From: Dehalococcoidia bacterium
Lineage (GTDB): Bacteria > Chloroflexota > Dehalococcoidia > Tepidiformales > Tepidiformaceae
Length of the DNA stretch: 13,987 nucleotides
Assembly (NCBI GenBank): GCA_009838385.1
Contig: VXRS01000104.1
Coordinates: forward strand, 1,920 to 15,906
Reading direction: 5' to 3'
Positions 13,129 through 13,987 of this stretch are shown one piece after another. Position 1 is the stretch's first letter. Every line of letters starts with the position of its first letter. The notes under the pieces are model-generated. The model saw only the letters and a list, made by a program, of their open reading frames with translations. It did not search any database and was not told where the DNA came from. A program made the translations under genes and the position numbers.

Positions 13129-13987
13129 ATGGCTGAAGGGTATTGGGGGAAGTATTGGCGTCGGCGGGTTTCACGCCGGCGAGTCCTTGCGGGAGGTGCG
13201 GCCGTTGGCGCTGGCGCTGCTGCCCTCGTAGCCGTTGGCTGCGGAGACGATGACGACGACGATGCCGCCGCTCCTGCGGCCACGCAGGCGGCTCGGGCCA
13301 CCGAGGCAGCCGAGCAGGCCGCCGAGGCTGAAGCGACCGAGGCCGCCCAGGCCGCCGAAGCTGAGGCAACCGAAGCCGCCCAGGCCGCCGAGGCTGAGGC
13401 CACCGAGGCCGCCGATCCGATCCAGCGGGGCGGAACCTTCCAGCACCAGAAGTCGGCCCAGAACACGACGCTCGACCCCTCGGTCACCGTCACCGACCCC
13501 ACCTGGACCGCGCTCACCTACAACCACCTGCTCGGCTACTCGCTGGTCGAGGAGGAGGCCTGGGGCGATGCCGCCAACGGCTGGGAGCAGCCCGATGCCA
13601 CCACGCTCGTCTTCAACCTCGAGGATGGGCTGAAGTTCAACCCCAACGCCGCCGGCGGTCGCGATCTGACTTCCGAGGACGTGGCCTTCAGCTACAGCCG
13701 CTTCCCGTCCAGCCTTTCGGACTTCGGCTCAGAGGTGAACCAGCTGCAGTGGGGCTGGATGGGTGTCGATCGTGGCGCATCATTCGATACGCCTGACTCC
13801 CAGACCCTGACCATCAACCTCGCGTTCCCGTGGGCCTCCGCCATCCCCTCGCTCGGATCGAGCGCCATGGCGATCGTCAACCGCGAGGCGGTCGAGGCCG
13901 CCGGAGGCGGTCTCCACGATGTCCCGAACGCCGGCGCCGGCGCCTACATGTTCGAGAACATCGACGAAACCGGGAACACGTACGTAC
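13129..13987 (+). CDS. ABC transporter family-5 solute-binding lipoprotein, copy 2 (C-terminus beyond window)
   Basis: The first 286 residues of a second SBP_bac_5 lipoprotein, still open at the right edge. It has the same N-region, twin-arginine motif (SRRRVLAG, 15-22) and lipobox VAVGC with Cys38 as copy 1, then six Asp residues and an Ala/Glu-rich linker. The binding domain begins at RGGTFQHQ and shares with copy 1 the stretches TYNHLLGYSL, EAWGDAA and NAGAGAYMFE. It differs at roughly half the positions elsewhere, so it is a diverged paralogue rather than a recent duplicate. ATG 13129 has a strong AGGAGG six bases upstream, better than that of copy 1. It lies 104 bases after copy 1 and probably has its own promoter. 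The ligand is unknown and may differ from that of copy 1. Confidence 0.92.
   Translation, partial: MAEGYWGKYWRRRVSRRRVLAGGAAVGAGAAALVAVGCGDDDDDDAAAPAATQAARATEAAEQAAEAEATEAAQAAEAEATEAAQAAEAEATEAADPIQRGGTFQHQKSAQNTTLDPSVTVTDPTWTALTYNHLLGYSLVEEEAWGDAANGWEQPDATTLVFNLEDGLKFNPNAAGGRDLTSEDVAFSYSRFPSSLSDFGSEVNQLQWGWMGVDRGASFDTPDSQTLTINLAFPWASAIPSLGSSAMAIVNREAVEAAGGGLHDVPNAGAGAYMFENIDETGNTYV
13318..13416 (+). repeat. Three tandem 33-base units in the linker of copy 2
   Basis: Units at 13318-13350, 13351-13383 and 13384-13416 each encode AAEAEATEAAQ (the last ends in Asp instead of Gln). They are identical at the protein level apart from that residue and differ at a few third codon positions. They make up residues 64-96, the spacer between the lipid anchor and the binding domain. 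The regular period suggests expansion by replication slippage. Confidence 0.85.

Noticed and set aside
11033..13369. A 778-codon open frame antisense to the first binding-protein gene.
   Set aside because: It is a shadow of the high-GC plus-strand gene: the sense protein has a clear signal peptide, lipobox and family motifs, while the antisense translation is low-complexity and matches nothing.

Overview
The window is a high-GC, gene-dense bacterial segment with no RNA genes, insertion sequences, CRISPR arrays or phage genes visible. The best lineage guess is a Chloroflexota bacterium (SAR202/Dehalococcoidia-like). This rests on two neighbouring family-5 solute-binding lipoproteins, each with a twin-arginine signal, a GCGDDDD start of the mature protein and an Ala/Thr/Glu-rich linker. 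It is inference; a high-GC actinobacterium is the main alternative.

Left part (1-6645, all minus strand): one compact operon, read right to left, encodes a thiamine-dependent 2-oxoacid/acetoin dehydrogenase complex. Its order is E1 alpha (acoA), E1 beta (acoB), the NAD-kinase-like AcoX, E2 (acoC) and E3 (lpd). The first five genes are separated by only 1-11 bases. After gaps of 70 and 48 bases come an unrecognised 172-residue protein and the beginning of what looks like a carboxymuconolactone-decarboxylase-type protein, cut by the window edge. AcoX points to acetoin cleavage (acetoin to acetyl-CoA plus acetaldehyde), but one E1 alpha loop differs from the usual AcoA pattern, so the substrate is not certain. 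Notable details are a probable CTG start for acoX, in frame and one codon after the acoB stop, and an E2 with two tandem peripheral-subunit-binding domains.

Middle part (6646-8523): a 217-base divergent intergenic region contains a 32-base near-perfect palindrome that is a good operator candidate. Rightward from it run an SDR oxidoreductase and, beyond a strong hairpin, a ThuA-like protein.

Right-middle part (8536-10932, minus): two flavoproteins of the acyl-CoA dehydrogenase fold form a two-gene unit. One is a true acyl-CoA dehydrogenase-like protein with its catalytic base apparently in the isovaleryl-CoA dehydrogenase position. The other resembles the HsaA/DszC-type flavin-dependent monooxygenases. 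It converges on the ThuA-like gene with only 12 bases between the stops.

Right part (11123-end, plus): two tandem paralogous family-5 (oligopeptide/dipeptide/nickel-type) ABC solute-binding lipoproteins; the second runs off the window. Their first 22 residues are identical although 10 of the 22 codons differ silently. The second copy has its own promoter candidate enclosed by a 9-base inverted repeat. No permease or ATPase gene is in the window. Together the genes describe a heterotroph taking up organic solutes and oxidising small carbon compounds and acyl-CoAs. No clearly new system is evident; the most interesting points are structural oddities of known families.
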